From positions 620,001 to 684,000 of the forward strand of contig KN817521.1 in NCBI GenBank assembly GCA_000827495.1: a stretch of DNA of 64,000 nucleotides, in the 5' to 3' direction. The stretch is from Hypholoma sublateritium FD-334 SS-4 (Eukaryota; Basidiomycota; Agaricomycetes; Agaricales; Strophariaceae). A model generated the notes under the pieces. That model ran no database searches, had not been told where the DNA came from, and saw nothing but the letters and a program-made list of their open reading frames with translations. Position 1 is the stretch's first letter. Every line of letters begins with the position of its first letter. Of this stretch, positions 45,076-57,053 are shown in pieces. A program made the position numbers and the translations under genes.

Positions 45076-46386
45076 ATGCTGAATCTAGCTACCATTGTCC
45101 CGTCGCTTCAAAAGCAGGGCGTGTATGGACCTGTAACTGCTACGCTGGATTGGTGTGAGGTCAGTATTGGCCCCATCTTCTTTGTGGACGGTTGACTGGA
45201 CGGACGCCGCTGAAAATCTACCCATCGAGATTAATCACTACTTCTCGCCGTATATTGCCGAGATGGCCAACGCCTTCTCGAATCTATTCAGCATTGGGAT
45301 ATCCCTCTGCGGATTTCGCGAGACTAGGGTCCTGGGCAGAGAGCTTCCTCTTCGATATGGCATAGGATATCTCGTATGTGCTACTGTTATTCATGATGCG
45401 GAAATATATCTTGCTGAGCGTGTTTTCTCTTGAGGGCATCGCGCTCGTCGGAATTGGCAGCTTCTTCTTCCATACCACTCTCCTGTTTGAGGCACAACTC
45501 GCGGACGAACTCCCTATGATATACGTCAGCTCGGTCAATCTGTTCCTTTTATTCGACAACCAGCCTGGCTTCGGTCTCAGTAATGCGCGCTCGCAAACAT
45601 TGCTCGTCCTCGTCGCGCTATTCGACGTGTTGTTTTCCTGGAGCTAGTATGTTTTGTCCACCTCCAGCCGAGTGACGAGCCCGCCGCTGACCGATTTCAC
45701 CCGGCTTCCACAAATTCGCCTGTTCCTACTTTGTGTGCGTCCGCGTGTCCCTCTGCACGCTGCAGCATCGTGAACCGCAACCCGGTGTACCATCAAGTGG
45801 TCTTCGCGTTGATTGTGATTGCGACTACCGCGCGCATCACATACATATTAAAATTCACCGACGCAGCGGAGCGCATCCCACCCAATAAAAAGGCGAGCAT
45901 TGCCAGCTTTTTCGCAACGGGAGCATCTGTGTTTGTCCTAGGGTTCGGCGTGTGGAATCTGGATAATATTTTTTGTGGGCAATTGACAGAATGGAAGTTG
46001 TCTTTGGGATGGCCATTGGCTTTTCTACTGGAAGGTTATCATGCTGTTCTTGTGTATGTGACGTTGCTAATAAATTGTGCTCGGATTTTTAGGTCATTCT
46101 TGGTGGCATGTCCTGACGGGCCTTGGGGCTTATTACATGTTCATTGGCATCCAGTGTGAGTGTGCCATGTGTATAAGGACATTCCAACCTTCAACTCACG
46201 GGACATGTGATATCGTTTGTTCTTTCATCCAGTGGTGTAAGTGCCGCTTTGGTGTCATTCCAGTCATACTTGAGCTCATTTATAATTAATAGCACCCTTT
46301 GCACCAAGGACGACCCCCGAAACTATGGAGTCCAGACGAAGTGGGGCTTGCCGCATGTCGTGTTGACGAGACCGAAAGTTCAATAG
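45076..46386 (+). CDS. Alkaline ceramidase, copy 1 of a tandem pair
   Basis: ER/Golgi membrane hydrolase that splits ceramide (or phyto/dihydroceramide) into a sphingoid base and a fatty acid. Seven exons (45076-45159, 45230-45373, 45435-45646, 45766-46034, 46093-46155, 46233-46236, 46293-46386) give 289 residues. The Ca2+-site pattern DWCEINHYFSPYIAE (D25, W26, E28, N30, E39) and active-site residues S85 and H89 in GSFFFHTTLL and D100 in LADELPMIY match the spacing in human ACER3. The two further zinc-binding histidines are in HSWWHVLTGLGAYY. Several transmembrane helices lie between. Exon 6 may be a 4-nt microexon; an alternative 5' splice site 4 nt downstream also keeps the frame. All catalytic residues are present. 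Confidence 0.9.
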
Positions 46387-47629
46387 CTTATTCCAAGACA
46401 GCCTACGCACATCTGTAATAAGGACGGTCGACTTTCGGAGGAGATATCAGGTATGTAATAAGGTTTGGGATGCAATTGAGACTCTTCGTTCTATGTTTAA
46501 TTCGAGACACTGATCTATAATCTATTTGTAGTCAGTCAACTTTACCCCTCGTCTTCCGAGGCTCAGGCTTGCCTGCCGAAGGGAAATGAAAATGTCAATC
46601 GCTGAGAAACACATTCTATTCGTTTTATGGCAGAAAGTACATTCCCTACTGCACTTAAATTGAAAACCATTCCGTAGCCCCAAGTACGCCTGCACGGAGA
46701 GACGCAATAAGTACAGTCAACTGTCAGGCATCTTTGCGACGCAGCGGTACATTCACTCATTCGGCCGTAATTCGCCTATGCAGGTGCATCTCAATCTACT
46801 TATATCTTTCAAGTGTAGGAACACAGCCAGTGATCCACAATCAATGGACCAGCTTCAAGGACATGGATCTTCGTTGGTGCTCTGGGGTCTGGTTCTTACC
46901 AATGCTAGCTCATCGGGTGTCTGGCGGCAACAACTGCGCAAGTCTGCTACTCCCGTGCTTACATTATTGTGCGGACAGGAATAAGTTGCTGGCTCAGGCT
47001 GGCGTAAACATAATTGATCATGCCGGCGGATGGCAGGCGTGAAAGTTGAAACGGAAGGTATTTACATAAAGCCCGCTTCCGGGATCAAGGCTTGTGGCAC
47101 AAAGTGGCACAAGTGATACACGAAGATGTGGGTCAGCCCGAGTCCTTCCTCAACCGAGCAAGTGCACATCACAGCAGGTATATAGTACAGCTGTACGTCT
47201 TATGTGTGCAAGGCGAATGTAAAAGAGTACATATTAGTACCAGGCTGACAGACAACATTAGACAAACATTAAATAATGCTCGTCGGCCCTCTCCAATTAG
47301 CAGTTCTGCCATTGGCTATTTATTGCCTTTATCATGATGATCCTAATATCACATGATTACTTAGATTATTCTATTTATAGGCGAGCGCTGTTAAGCGCAC
47401 AGGACCGATTTCTCCGGCGAGACCAAGCCAGGCGGAGGGAATGGGTCGCTCTGACTGAGAAACGAGTAAGCGGAGGTCAACGGCTGGCGATATGCGCAGG
47501 CGGGATAACTAAGGCTTCGATCCCACGCACCCCGATCTAGATAAACAGTAAGCAAACGTGTTTGTCACAGTCAGCTCTTTTCCGGGTTCCCCCCCAATCT
47601 TGCCCACATCTCCACTTTGCGTTCGCGAC
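46387..47629. other. Intergenic spacer between the ceramidase copies
   Basis: About 1.24 kb. Short + frames at 46734-47042 and 47092-47337 show no domain. I saw no third ceramidase remnant and no transposon signature that would explain the duplication. It should hold the promoter of copy 2. Confidence 0.4.
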
Positions 47630-48934
47630 ATGCTCAACCTCACCACCGTGGCTCCGTGGCTCCAAAAACAAGGGATATATGGACCAGTAACGGCAACACT
47701 TGATTGGTGTGAGGTTAGTAGCACGACGTCCCGGGTGCGATGGGCGGGGCTGAGCTGCTGAATCTCTGAAGATTAATCATCAATTTTCCCCGTACATCGC
47801 CGAGATTGCGAACTCTTTCTCGAACTTGTTCACCATTGGTATATCGCTCTGTGGACTCCGAGAGGCCAATGTCCCAAACAAGGAACTTCCTACGCGATAC
47901 GGAATAGGATATCTAGTATGTCGCCTTCTTTGCGCTGACCGCCTTGTACCTCGAACAATGACGTAGTTTTGCTGACTGGATCTCCCTTAGGGCGTCGCAC
48001 TCGTCGGCCTTGGCAGTTTCTTCTTTCATGCCACACTCTTGTTTGAGGCACAGCTCGCGGATGAGCTCCCAATGATATACGTCGGGTCAATGAGCCTATT
48101 TCTTCTGTTCGACAATAAACCTGGGTTTGGGATCAATAATTCCCGCTCACAATTATTGCTTGTCCTGCTCGCGCTGTTCGACGTGCTGTTCACATGGAGC
48201 TAGTATGTTCATTATTCTCTCGTGAATGGCACGAATCATTAATTGATCTTCTGACTCGCCCCTCCTTGTCTTGGCTCTTGTTGCAATCCGTCTGTCCCGA
48301 CGCGACCATAGCATGATATACCGCAATCCGGTATACCATCAACTTGTCTTTGGTATCCTTGTGATCACAACCGTGATACGCGTCATGTACATTCTGAAAT
48401 ACACAGACGCGGCAGAGCGCATCCCACCGAAGAAAAAGGCGGACATCGCCAATTTCTTCACGACGGGTGCGATCATGTTCGCCGTGGGCTTTGGCGTGTG
48501 GAATCTCGACAACATTTTCTGTGGGCACCTGACAAATTGGAAGCTTTCCCTGGGATGGCCTTGGGCGTTCTTGCTTGAAGGTGAGACTGTCTTTCCTTCG
48601 CATACGCGACTTTTTGTAATCTTACGCTCACTAAATTCAAGGCCATTCTTGGTGGCATGTTCTGACCGGCCTTGGGACGTACTATATGTATATTGGCATC
48701 CAATGTGAGTCAATATGGCTCATATCCTCGTTTATGCAATCTTACGTCTTATATCTCCGTACTTCTGAAGTCATGTAAGTATATCTCTGCCGCATCTTGA
48801 AAGTTAAAGCGCTCAACGCTCATTCGACTATCGTTATCAGCACGCTTTGCACTAAGGACGATCCCAAGAATTATGAAGTGCAGACAAAATGGGGCATGCC
48901 TCATGTAAAGCTGATACGATCCAAGGTTCAATAG
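47630..48934 (+). CDS. Alkaline ceramidase, copy 2 of a tandem pair
   Basis: Paralogue of the gene at 45076, also 289 residues, with the same seven-exon layout and identical exon lengths (84, 144, 212, 269, 63, 4, 94): 47630-47713, 47772-47915, 47991-48202, 48312-48580, 48642-48704, 48771-48774, 48841-48934. Ca2+-site residues (DWCEINHQFSPYIAE), S/H in GSFFFHATLL, D in LADELPMIY and HSWWHVLTGLGTYY are all kept. It differs mainly in the N-terminal region after TM1 (GLREANVPNKELPTRYG) and in conservative changes in membrane helices. Introns have diverged while exons have not, so the duplication is not very recent and both copies are under purifying selection. Substrate preference may differ. 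Confidence 0.9.
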
Positions 48935-49227
48935 TATGCTTTGTAATTTTCGATCAGCATATTCCTCAGCATACGCAAAGCATTGCGATTATGTGAATAT
49001 GAGATGGCTATATATCAGCGCAGGACGGAACCATTGGAGAGTTACAGTTCAAATTTGTACGGATTAGTGTACTTTGTATCCAGTATCCATGCGCACCACA
49101 CTTCATGAAATATACGACGATATGTAGTAAGTAGAAGAATTGCCAGGAAGTAGACTGTATAACTGAGCTCAAGGCCTGCTAGGTGATTAAATATTACTTG
49201 ATATACTGTACAGGGGCGTGTGGTGAT
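48935..49227. other. Convergent intergenic region, no gene seen
   Basis: About 290 bases between ceramidase copy 2 and the POM152 stop. Nothing recognised. Confidence 0.4.
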
Positions 49228-52200
49228 CTATTTATGCTTTTCGAGCGCCTGCTCCGGCTGCATGGGCGGATAGCGGCAGTACTTGTCGGATATGGACGTC
49301 ACAGTCCATGTTCCTGCAAAAAGAAACCAAAGAATCAGAGAGGAACGGGAAACAATTAGGTCGAACACACCTTCGAGCGCGGAGAAGATTGAGTATTCTT
49401 TGTTCTGCACGCGCGACACCGTGTGTGTTTCGAGCACTTTGCCGACCGTGCCCTTCTTAGGCGAGATATCTGCGCGCTGATAGGTGAACGTGAACGGCGG
49501 TTCGCCAATGAGTGTGAAGACGATCTCCGCTTGGTCGCCTACAGGAAGCATAGTTGATCAATCGGGCCGAAATTATATGCGGCTCGCTACGAGTCCACAC
49601 GCACCTTCGTGTATGTCTTGGAAAATACGCTTCCCGTGCCCGACCTGGGCGGAGGGTAGCGGGTGCACGTGGAAGCGCAGGTCCGCGACCGCAGCCTTGC
49701 ACATCTTCGCCTGGTGCGCGATGCTGGTCACTGCAAACAGCCCCGGCTGCTGCTGCATGACCGCAAACGGCGACGTACGTGCGGCCTGCGTTTGCGTGCG
49801 GCCATTCACCGTGTACCCGACCGTCCATGGTGGGCTACCCTGGAGCTGGAACGCCGGCGCGTCGCCCACGCAGATGTGCTCGCGCCGCTCGAGTGGTATG
49901 ATCGAGGCCGCCTCTGCGACGTCCGCCCATATAGCGCGCTCCGCGGGGTCGAGAGCTGCATGCGCACACCCCGACGCGTCCGTCACGCTCTCGACGAACA
50001 GCAGGTGCGGCCCTATAGACGTGAACGTGTACGCAGGAACGTTGACACGCCACGTATGCCCGGGCACGGTGATCTTGTGCGTTTCGACGCTCGACGCTGC
50101 GATGTTCTTGATGGCGAGTACAATAGTGAATGGCGGGAGCCCCTCGAGCACGATGACGCCGTCACCTGCGTTCGTGCCATCGAGTGCAACGAGCGTATCG
50201 TGCAAGCAGTATGCAAGGCGGTTGTGGTTGCGGAAGCGCGCGCTTGGCCGCAGCGCCACCTGCTGCTCGAAGAGGAGCCGCTGGTTACGGGGAATTGTAC
50301 GGTCCTTGGATTTGGCGAGTGGGTATGCGGCATCGCCGATCTGCTTCACTTCATAGTATACGCGCCCAGGGGTTGAGGTCGTTAACTGGAAGCGAGTATG
50401 TGGTTGTATGCTATTGAAGATGGGCTGACCCATGATTTTGGTACCACCGGTATCGCTGTTTTGAGCAATATTATACATGATTTCGAATGGAGGACGACCT
50501 GCAAGTGAATACATTAGTCGTTTAAGGCGATGCCGCGACGTTCTTCTCACCTGTGAGGTCGAGATCAACGTGATCGTTGACACCCTCACAAATCGGTGGA
50601 AGAATGTAAGAGCCGTTATAAGTATCGTGAATAGCTTGAGTAGATGCAGATAGTTTGGCAGACGGCCTGGGTATCCACTCCACGGTATAACTCGAAGCAC
50701 CGTCTACAACAGTCCCGGAGCATTGTGAGTCTTTGACCTTTAAATATATATTAATTTGTTTCTTCTAGCATATATCTTCACTGGGAACGTACCGAATCAA
50801 TCTCATACAAGCCTCGGTTCATGACCTGGAAATTGGCATTACGGTCAGAGAAGGTCTCCCTTATCGTACGGGGAGCCCCGTTTCTCCTGAATTCCACCAC
50901 CCATGGCTTGAAGATGATATTAGCGGCTTGAAAACAACGAACTGATTGGTGCGTACTCCATCACCGGTCAAACGAAGAGGCAGATTCGCCCTTTCATCTT
51001 CAGCAATCACTATGTTGCGTTCGGATGGACTACCGTAGAATTGTGCACTTGGCTGTTTACTTCATGTGAGGGCGTTACCAATATAGATTTTGGGATGGGC
51101 GCATACCACGATTCGTTTAACTTGGACTTGTACTCCTGGAACAGATAAGTTATTCTTGCAGTTTGAGGCGTCTTCCACGCTAACTAGAGATTGATGAATA
51201 CTATGAAAGTTTTAGAAGATTGATATACGTACGAAGATTAACCTCAAAGTTCCCGCCATTTTTTTGGAGTTCTCGGGGAATCGAGACTTGTATTCTCTTC
51301 CTTGAAGTCTCAATCCCAGGAATCTGGACTACTTCTGCACGTTCAGGGCTAATAATTTGCAGCTCAAGGTTCCAGGGCCCCGTTCCCTAAAGAGTTAGAT
51401 ATATCAGCACAGTCCAGCCGTATCCTTCGTACAACTTACTCTCAAGTCTACATCAATGTCAACAGTATCGCCAGAACAGCTATTGACGATCTTCTTGCTT
51501 CTTCCGTAGGCTGAAGGCTGCGATTCGGAAAACTCAGCTGATGCAATTGGATGTATCATTTTATCGATGCTCGGCCCAGCAAGTTCCACTTTTCGATAGT
51601 TTGCATCGCTGATAGCGACGAAAGCAAATGCATAGTGGCCGCTACTCTTGGGCTCGAGTTTCATTTCGTATCGTGACGAAGTTATCGTCTTCGAAAATTC
51701 GGTAGCAGGTTCATTGTCCCGGCGCATGGTGTAATATATCTGGAAGGGAGGTGTGCCATGGAGGACAATGAAAGCAGTTACGCCAGTATCTCCAGAGCTG
51801 TAGATAACGTCAGTCTCATAAGTTTGAATAGAAGAGGATGTTATCTACCAGTCCTGTATGTTCTGCCATTTGATTTCAGCAGATGGCCTGGGCTTCTGGA
51901 CAACCCTGCAAACATCGGGAGCCTGGACGGTTCCTGTACAGTACTACAGAAGAGTAAAACCACTTGAACAATGTCCTAGATCGAGTCGTTGAGTACTCTT
52001 ACCTTTCCCTTGACTCCAAGAATTCTGTACTCTCCTGGGGCGTTGACACGGAAGTTCAGCTGTCTGTCCTGTGCATTGAGTTGGAGTGTTTTCTCCCATC
52101 CTTTCGCACGTTTGGCTTTCAGGTCCGCAGGAGGGTCGAATGCTAGACTGACATCCAGAGGTAGATCGTATCGACTGATGTACTCGGTTCGAATATCAAC

Positions 52201-53781
52201 AGCAACTTCAGAGCCTATCAACAAAGACGCGGGGGTATCAGAGCTGCAGTGACCGAACGACACAACAGGTTTTTTCAGAACCAAGTATGACCTCGTAGTT
52301 TTCGTTTTAGTGACAGAATCGGTCTCCGTCGAAGGCGCGTCGATTCCAATGCGAACTGTGTTACCAACACCATCTGTAATTTCTTCAAGGGCAAAGAGAT
52401 ATGTCCCTGCGTCTTCAAGCGAGATGGTCAGAGGTAATAGCACATCTTGAGGCCTGGGGACTCGAGTAATAATTGGCGAAGAGGTGAGCAAAACGTTGTC
52501 CAGGACGTCAGAGGTCTCGATATCTTCCTTGTGAGTGGTGTCATCTTTCTTATCACCTTCAATGCCTTCTACTAGGGATCGTTCTCGTCTGCCGTTTACG
52601 GTGCTAATCCATCTAAGACTTAGGGGAGGCACTCCCTGGACCTTGATTTTCAGCTGTGTCTCGCGTTCTTGACCAGCACATCGAGTCGAATCCACCGCTG
52701 ATCCTTCGTCTTTGGCAAATTCAACCTGTGGGCAAGGGACTACTACAGCTTCGGAAATTATGAGCCTCGCATCAGTATTCGAGTTGTCGACGACGCGTTC
52801 CAAGCGAATAATTCCGGGCCGTGCAAGAGATATATACGCCATGGATTGTGTTTGCTGCAATGTTGATCGTGTCTCGGTCTCTTCGTCGTCGTCGTATTCA
52901 TCATATTCGTCGGCTGGATTATTAGTGGGACTGGGTTGGGCGGCAGCAGCAAGCTGGTTTTGTATAAGGGCTTTGAGTTCCCTTGATGTCATATCGTGCA
53001 TTGTGATCTTCCCTTTCGACCCGTCTTCCATATATCCTAGGGGAGTAACGGAATATCGCAAGCCAGCGATGTTGGTGTTGTTCAGAACAACAGGAATCAA
53101 CACGGCACGATTCGTGGGCGAGAGACAGAAGTTTAGATTTTGTGGATTGAGGTGTGCGGTACTGATTGGTGACATTCGTACAGTGTGTTGACCTAGCAAA
53201 TGTGAGTCCTTTGAAATGGCCGCAGACGATATTAGCCCGAAGGTCAAAGGTGCCAGGAAATTGCGGAAACTAAATGCATCGGAAGAGGATGAGAAACCTG
53301 GTTTAAAGAGTCATTAAACATACAGAGTAAAGAGCTAAATAATGTACCTGAAAGACTTGAGGTAAAACCGATGCTGCTTCCCAGAAATCCGCCAACATTG
53401 ACATTGATCCCTCCGAACAGGACACCATCCAGAAACCAAAGAAGTACGACCTGAAGGATGACGCCAGCCTTGCTATATTCGAGCCTTGGTATCCGCAATT
53501 GTGATAACACAATGCAATACACGAAGTCCACTAACAACCATTTCCGACATGTGATTATTCGATCCTCCCCCGACGCCAGTGACCAGATAAAATCTAGAAC
53601 TTTTATAGACTAGTATAGTAGAGCGTCAGAGCTAGAGGAATAAGCAGGCCAGCACACACACCTGACAGAGAAGTCCCAGACTGAGGTAGTACAGTCTTTG
53701 CGAGGGGATATCAAGGTATTTTTCCGGTATTAGAGGATTTGGAGGTAAAGGTTTTGACGCTGCTGGAGTTGAAGAGTTCAT
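49228..53781 (-). CDS. POM152: Nuclear pore membrane protein POM152
   Basis: Pore-membrane nucleoporin whose lumenal Ig-like repeats form the ring around the nuclear pore complex. Exon 1 (53781-53662) opens MNSSTPAASKPLPPNPLIPE and joins at 53609 to VLDFIWSLAS. The N-terminus then has membrane segments LLVDFVYCIVLSQLRIPRL and AGVILQVVLLWFLDGVLFGG, as in fungal POM152. The long lumenal part shows repeated beta-domain motifs: PPLSLRWI, PPFEIMYNIAQ, LPPFTIVLAIKN, SPPWTVGYTVNG and PPFTFTYQRA, each followed by a conserved Cys/Gly pattern, ending WTVTSISDKYCRYPP. Only the end and the first two exons were placed; the internal introns (many near 50 nt) were not all defined. Confidence 0.85.
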
Positions 53782-54666
53782 TTTGTGCCTATGGACAGCG
53801 TAAACTGCCCCGTTTCGAGTTTAAAGAGACGGCGTCGCGAAAGGCGTGGGCACGCCTGGTGGCAGAGGTGAAAGACGTTCTAATAGCTCGATCAGCCGTA
53901 ACTGAAAGACGTTTCGGTACGTGACAGACGTGATGAGCCACCCAGACGCGAGATGCTATCGGCTTTTGTTGTAGAGTTACAGTGGAAAGGCGACGTTCAC
54001 TTTGCGTTCGCTTGTTCCGAGCGAACCGTTCCTCATTGTTGCCTTTACCAGGCTGCACGTGATCGTTTAATTATCTTTATCTGATAACTGGTCTACAACT
54101 GCTTTACTATCTGCTTGCTTCAAACTTGCTTATAATTGAGGGATTGAATGTTTTCACTGAATCCAGTCTGCAAGAAGGCATACAATGCCGCAGTTAATTT
54201 ATCTACATAGGCAATTGCCTCGTACTTTATTCACAGGACTCGTTGCCTGACTGATGAGCTACTAAACTTCGGAAATTCGGCTGTGAATTGAACAAGCTTT
54301 TCTATCTATAACTTTATTGCCTCCCGCGGCCATTCCATCATCTGACCAAACAGTTGATAAAACTACCCGGGATCGCATTTCTCCTGGCATTGTTCCACTT
54401 TCAAGTTTCCGAATTATCTGAATAATAAGTAAATCCGACGGGCGCCTATTTTCATCGATCTACTCAGGTGGCCCCATCGATAACTGTCAGTCCTCTCCAG
54501 CTCTTCCCACACCGCCGTAACCGGATGACTTTGGCCACCATTCTTGACTCCGAACCTCTGCCACCGCGAACATTGAACGGAGCCTTCAATCAATCGCAGG
54601 CGCTATAAAAAGTACTCATTGCAGTGCTGGAACCTATTTCATTCTTGCTTCCTTTCCACCACCACC
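53782..54666. promoter_or_regulatory. Divergent intergenic region with TATA box for the RNase III-like gene
   Basis: About 885 bases. TATAAAA at 54604-54610 is 57 bases before the ATG at 54667, a typical spacing. The left part holds the POM152 promoter. No gene, repeat or RNA was seen. Confidence 0.5.
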
Positions 54667-55795
54667 ATGTCCGATCCGTTGCTCCCGCCCCTCCCCCAGC
54701 TCCAAGGCGCGGACATCGATCTCATGCTCGATGTATACACTCATCATACACTACGCGTGCCTGGCCAGCCAATGAAAAATGACTACGGGGACACCTCGCG
54801 CTTGAGAGACTTGGGCCAAAAGACACTTGAGCTTGTAGTCACATATGTCCTGTTCAAGCATCAGCCGATGCAAAGTGAAGAAGAAATTCAGGTGAGCCCA
54901 ACGTATCTTTTCAGGGTTGCCCTGATCTGAAGATATCTCCCTATCCCTGATAGACAGAAAGGACCAGAGTTCTATCCCCCGAACATATTGAACTTTGGGT
55001 GAACGCTTATGACCTAAAATCCAAATTGCGTATAGCACCCAGCGAGGTGCCAAATGTCATAAACGACGCCAATGTGAGCCTACAAACACTGAATGTCACT
55101 GCGCCTCCAGGGAAGATATAACTTTTCAAATCCGACAGGAAATGGCTAAATTTTTCCATGTTTATGTCGGCGCTTTGTACATTCGCAACGGCCTCAGCGT
55201 CATTCAGAGCTGGATATCTCAGCTGATGTTTCCTGGTGACCCAGAGGTTCCTCTTCCTAACGCCTCTGCCCCAGCTGCTTTTGATGGCGCTCACAACCCA
55301 CAGATGAACCAATACATGCCCCAACAGCAATATATGCAGCATTCAATGCTAGGGGTCCAGCAAACACCCCCTAATCAACCCAACAGATACTTGCAGTCGC
55401 CGCCGATGCAAAACTCCCAGTTATTTGGAGCGTATACCCCTCCACCGCCTTCGAATCTTCCCCCACCTCTTCCTTCCAGCCCTTCTTCCCGTAACTATAG
55501 TCAACAACCGTCATCGACTCTGAGCTTGGTAACGTTGGCGCTTGTGAATCAGACAGCTGCTCAAAGGGGCATTTCCGTCACTTACCCTGCTGACCAAGAA
55601 GGGCCTCCTCATCAGCCTACGTGGACAGTCAGATGTTGCAGTATGTTTGTAATTTTTCCTTCCAGAGATTTGGGTACTGATACTTGGTTAGTGGGTGGCG
55701 TCGAAAGAGGACGCGGCGTAGGCAAGAGCCAGAAATTGGCTAAAGAAGACGCGGCCAGGCAGGCATGGGCGGCTATGGGATGGGGACCTACTTAG
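54667..55795 (+). CDS. RNase III-fold protein with dsRNA-binding domain, catalytic residues lost
   Basis: Exons 54667-54891, 54954-55073 and 55139-55795 encode 333 residues. The RNase III fold is seen in YGDTSRLRDLGQKTLELVVTYVLF (family signature RLEFLGDAVLxLVVSxxLF) and EMAKFFHVYVGALYIRNGLSVIQSWI (family ADxxEAxxGALYLDxG). All four metal-binding acids are replaced: Glu by Arg, Asp by Gln, Asp by Lys, Glu by His. A Pro/Gln-rich linker follows, then a dsRBD-like end: TLALVNQTAAQRGISVTYP, TWTVRCC, and GVGKSQKLAKEDAARQAWAAM. Like mitochondrial ribosomal protein mL44, it may bind dsRNA without cutting; unlike mL44 no presequence is evident. Structure and fold are fairly clear, role unknown. Confidence 0.75.
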
Positions 55796-56145
55796 TCAAT
55801 ACAGATGACGCCTAGTGCCCTTTTCCATCGCCGATCGTGCTTTTCAGCTTAGATGGTCAATTAGCGGAAGGAAATTAGGTGCAGATCGCCGTTTCTCTTT
55901 TTTCTCTGTATAACAGTGTGCATATGGACATTTTCAATTTCTGAATCTGGAAGAATTATATCGATAAACTCGATTCAGTCCCTATATTCCACTGGCCTGA
56001 CGAAATCAAGCGCGCACGGTCGTCGAGTCTGTGGGATGTTGGAATTGGGCCGAGTTTATGTATCTTTTCCTTTCATTTACGTGTACCAAAAAGAAAAAAA
56101 CATTGACTACATACATATCACCAAGTAAAACAAGCGGTCCGAAAA
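55796..56145. other. Convergent intergenic region, no gene seen
   Basis: About 350 bases between the RNase III-like and thioredoxin stop codons. Nothing recognised. Confidence 0.4.
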
Positions 56146-56874
56146 TCATCTAAGGTACCAAAACAGTGCATATAGAGCCCCTAGGGCCAGGAAGATCTTC
56201 AGTTGCGGATCGAGGTTTGTGAAACTCGCAGCGGCCTTGTCAACCGTCCCCTTGACCTCTCCGGCGAGATCTGGGGGAGCAGGTCCGCCGCCCAATGTTT
56301 GTCCTCTCCCGGAGAATGCAGACGCTGAGGATGTCTGAGTAGCATGCCTGCGAATGGTGCTTTCCAGTGCGCTGTTATACAGTAAGGGATCGGACTTGAA
56401 TAGATGGGAGAGTCAACGTACGCCCTATCAGCTCCGCGGACCTGGTCCACCTTGGCACTACCTTTCAGGAAAATAAAAGTCGGCCTTTAGGAGGGAATGC
56501 GTGTTAGGACGGGCTCTAGGTCACTCCGAGGCCATTGCTTACATCGCCGAGACGGAGTACTTCTGAGAGACCTCGCTCGCAGCGTCGACGTCGCATTTCA
56601 GGAAGTTGACGTTCTTGTGCTGCCGCGAGAGGGCCTCGAATGTAGGAGCAATAGCATGACAAGGCCCACACCTGGGGGTTGCTTGAGGAATAGGTAAATG
56701 GTACATGACGAAACCTGGCCTACCACGTCGCGTGGAAATCAATCACCTGGAAGGTTACAGTTGTCAGTGCATTGCTACGCCTCACAGAGAGATGGAACAG
56801 ACACTGAGCTTGTCCTTGGACTTGGCTAGGATTCCGTTCAGCTGGGAGAGGGAGGTGATGTGGGTGATGGACAT
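56146..56874 (-). CDS. Thioredoxin with C-terminal membrane anchor
   Basis: Five exons (56874-56803, 56746-56724, 56671-56543, 56484-56422, 56371-56146) encode 170 residues. The thioredoxin fold runs from MSITHITSLSQLNGIL through [20 protein letters not shown] with an intact CGPC redox pair, VNFLKCDVDAASEVSQKYSV, and SAMPTFIFLKGSAKV with the cis-proline. The pair W-C spans an intron. A 65-residue extension follows, ending in LKIFLALGALYALFWYLR, a single hydrophobic helix at the very end with basic residues: a tail anchor that would face the enzyme into the cytosol from the ER or mitochondrial outer membrane. The gene is divergent from the Mg2+ transporter with 179 bases between. Confidence 0.85.
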
Positions 56875-57053
56875 CGTGCACACTGCGAGCACTGTTGGTG
56901 ATGGTTATGACAAGAAGCAGTTGTGCAGCGGGAACGCGGGCCGGGGGGCGGCAGCTATCGCGTTTGAATGGCGGCAAGCATTGTTCACCAGTGATATCAT
57001 CGTCAGTACTCACTCCTCCACAAACTCCCTAGCAAACCGACTTCGCAACCTCC

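Noticed and set aside
55636..55670. A 25-nt GT..AG intron in the RNase III-like gene
   Set aside because: Too short to be spliced and the reading frame is open through it, so the exon is continuous.
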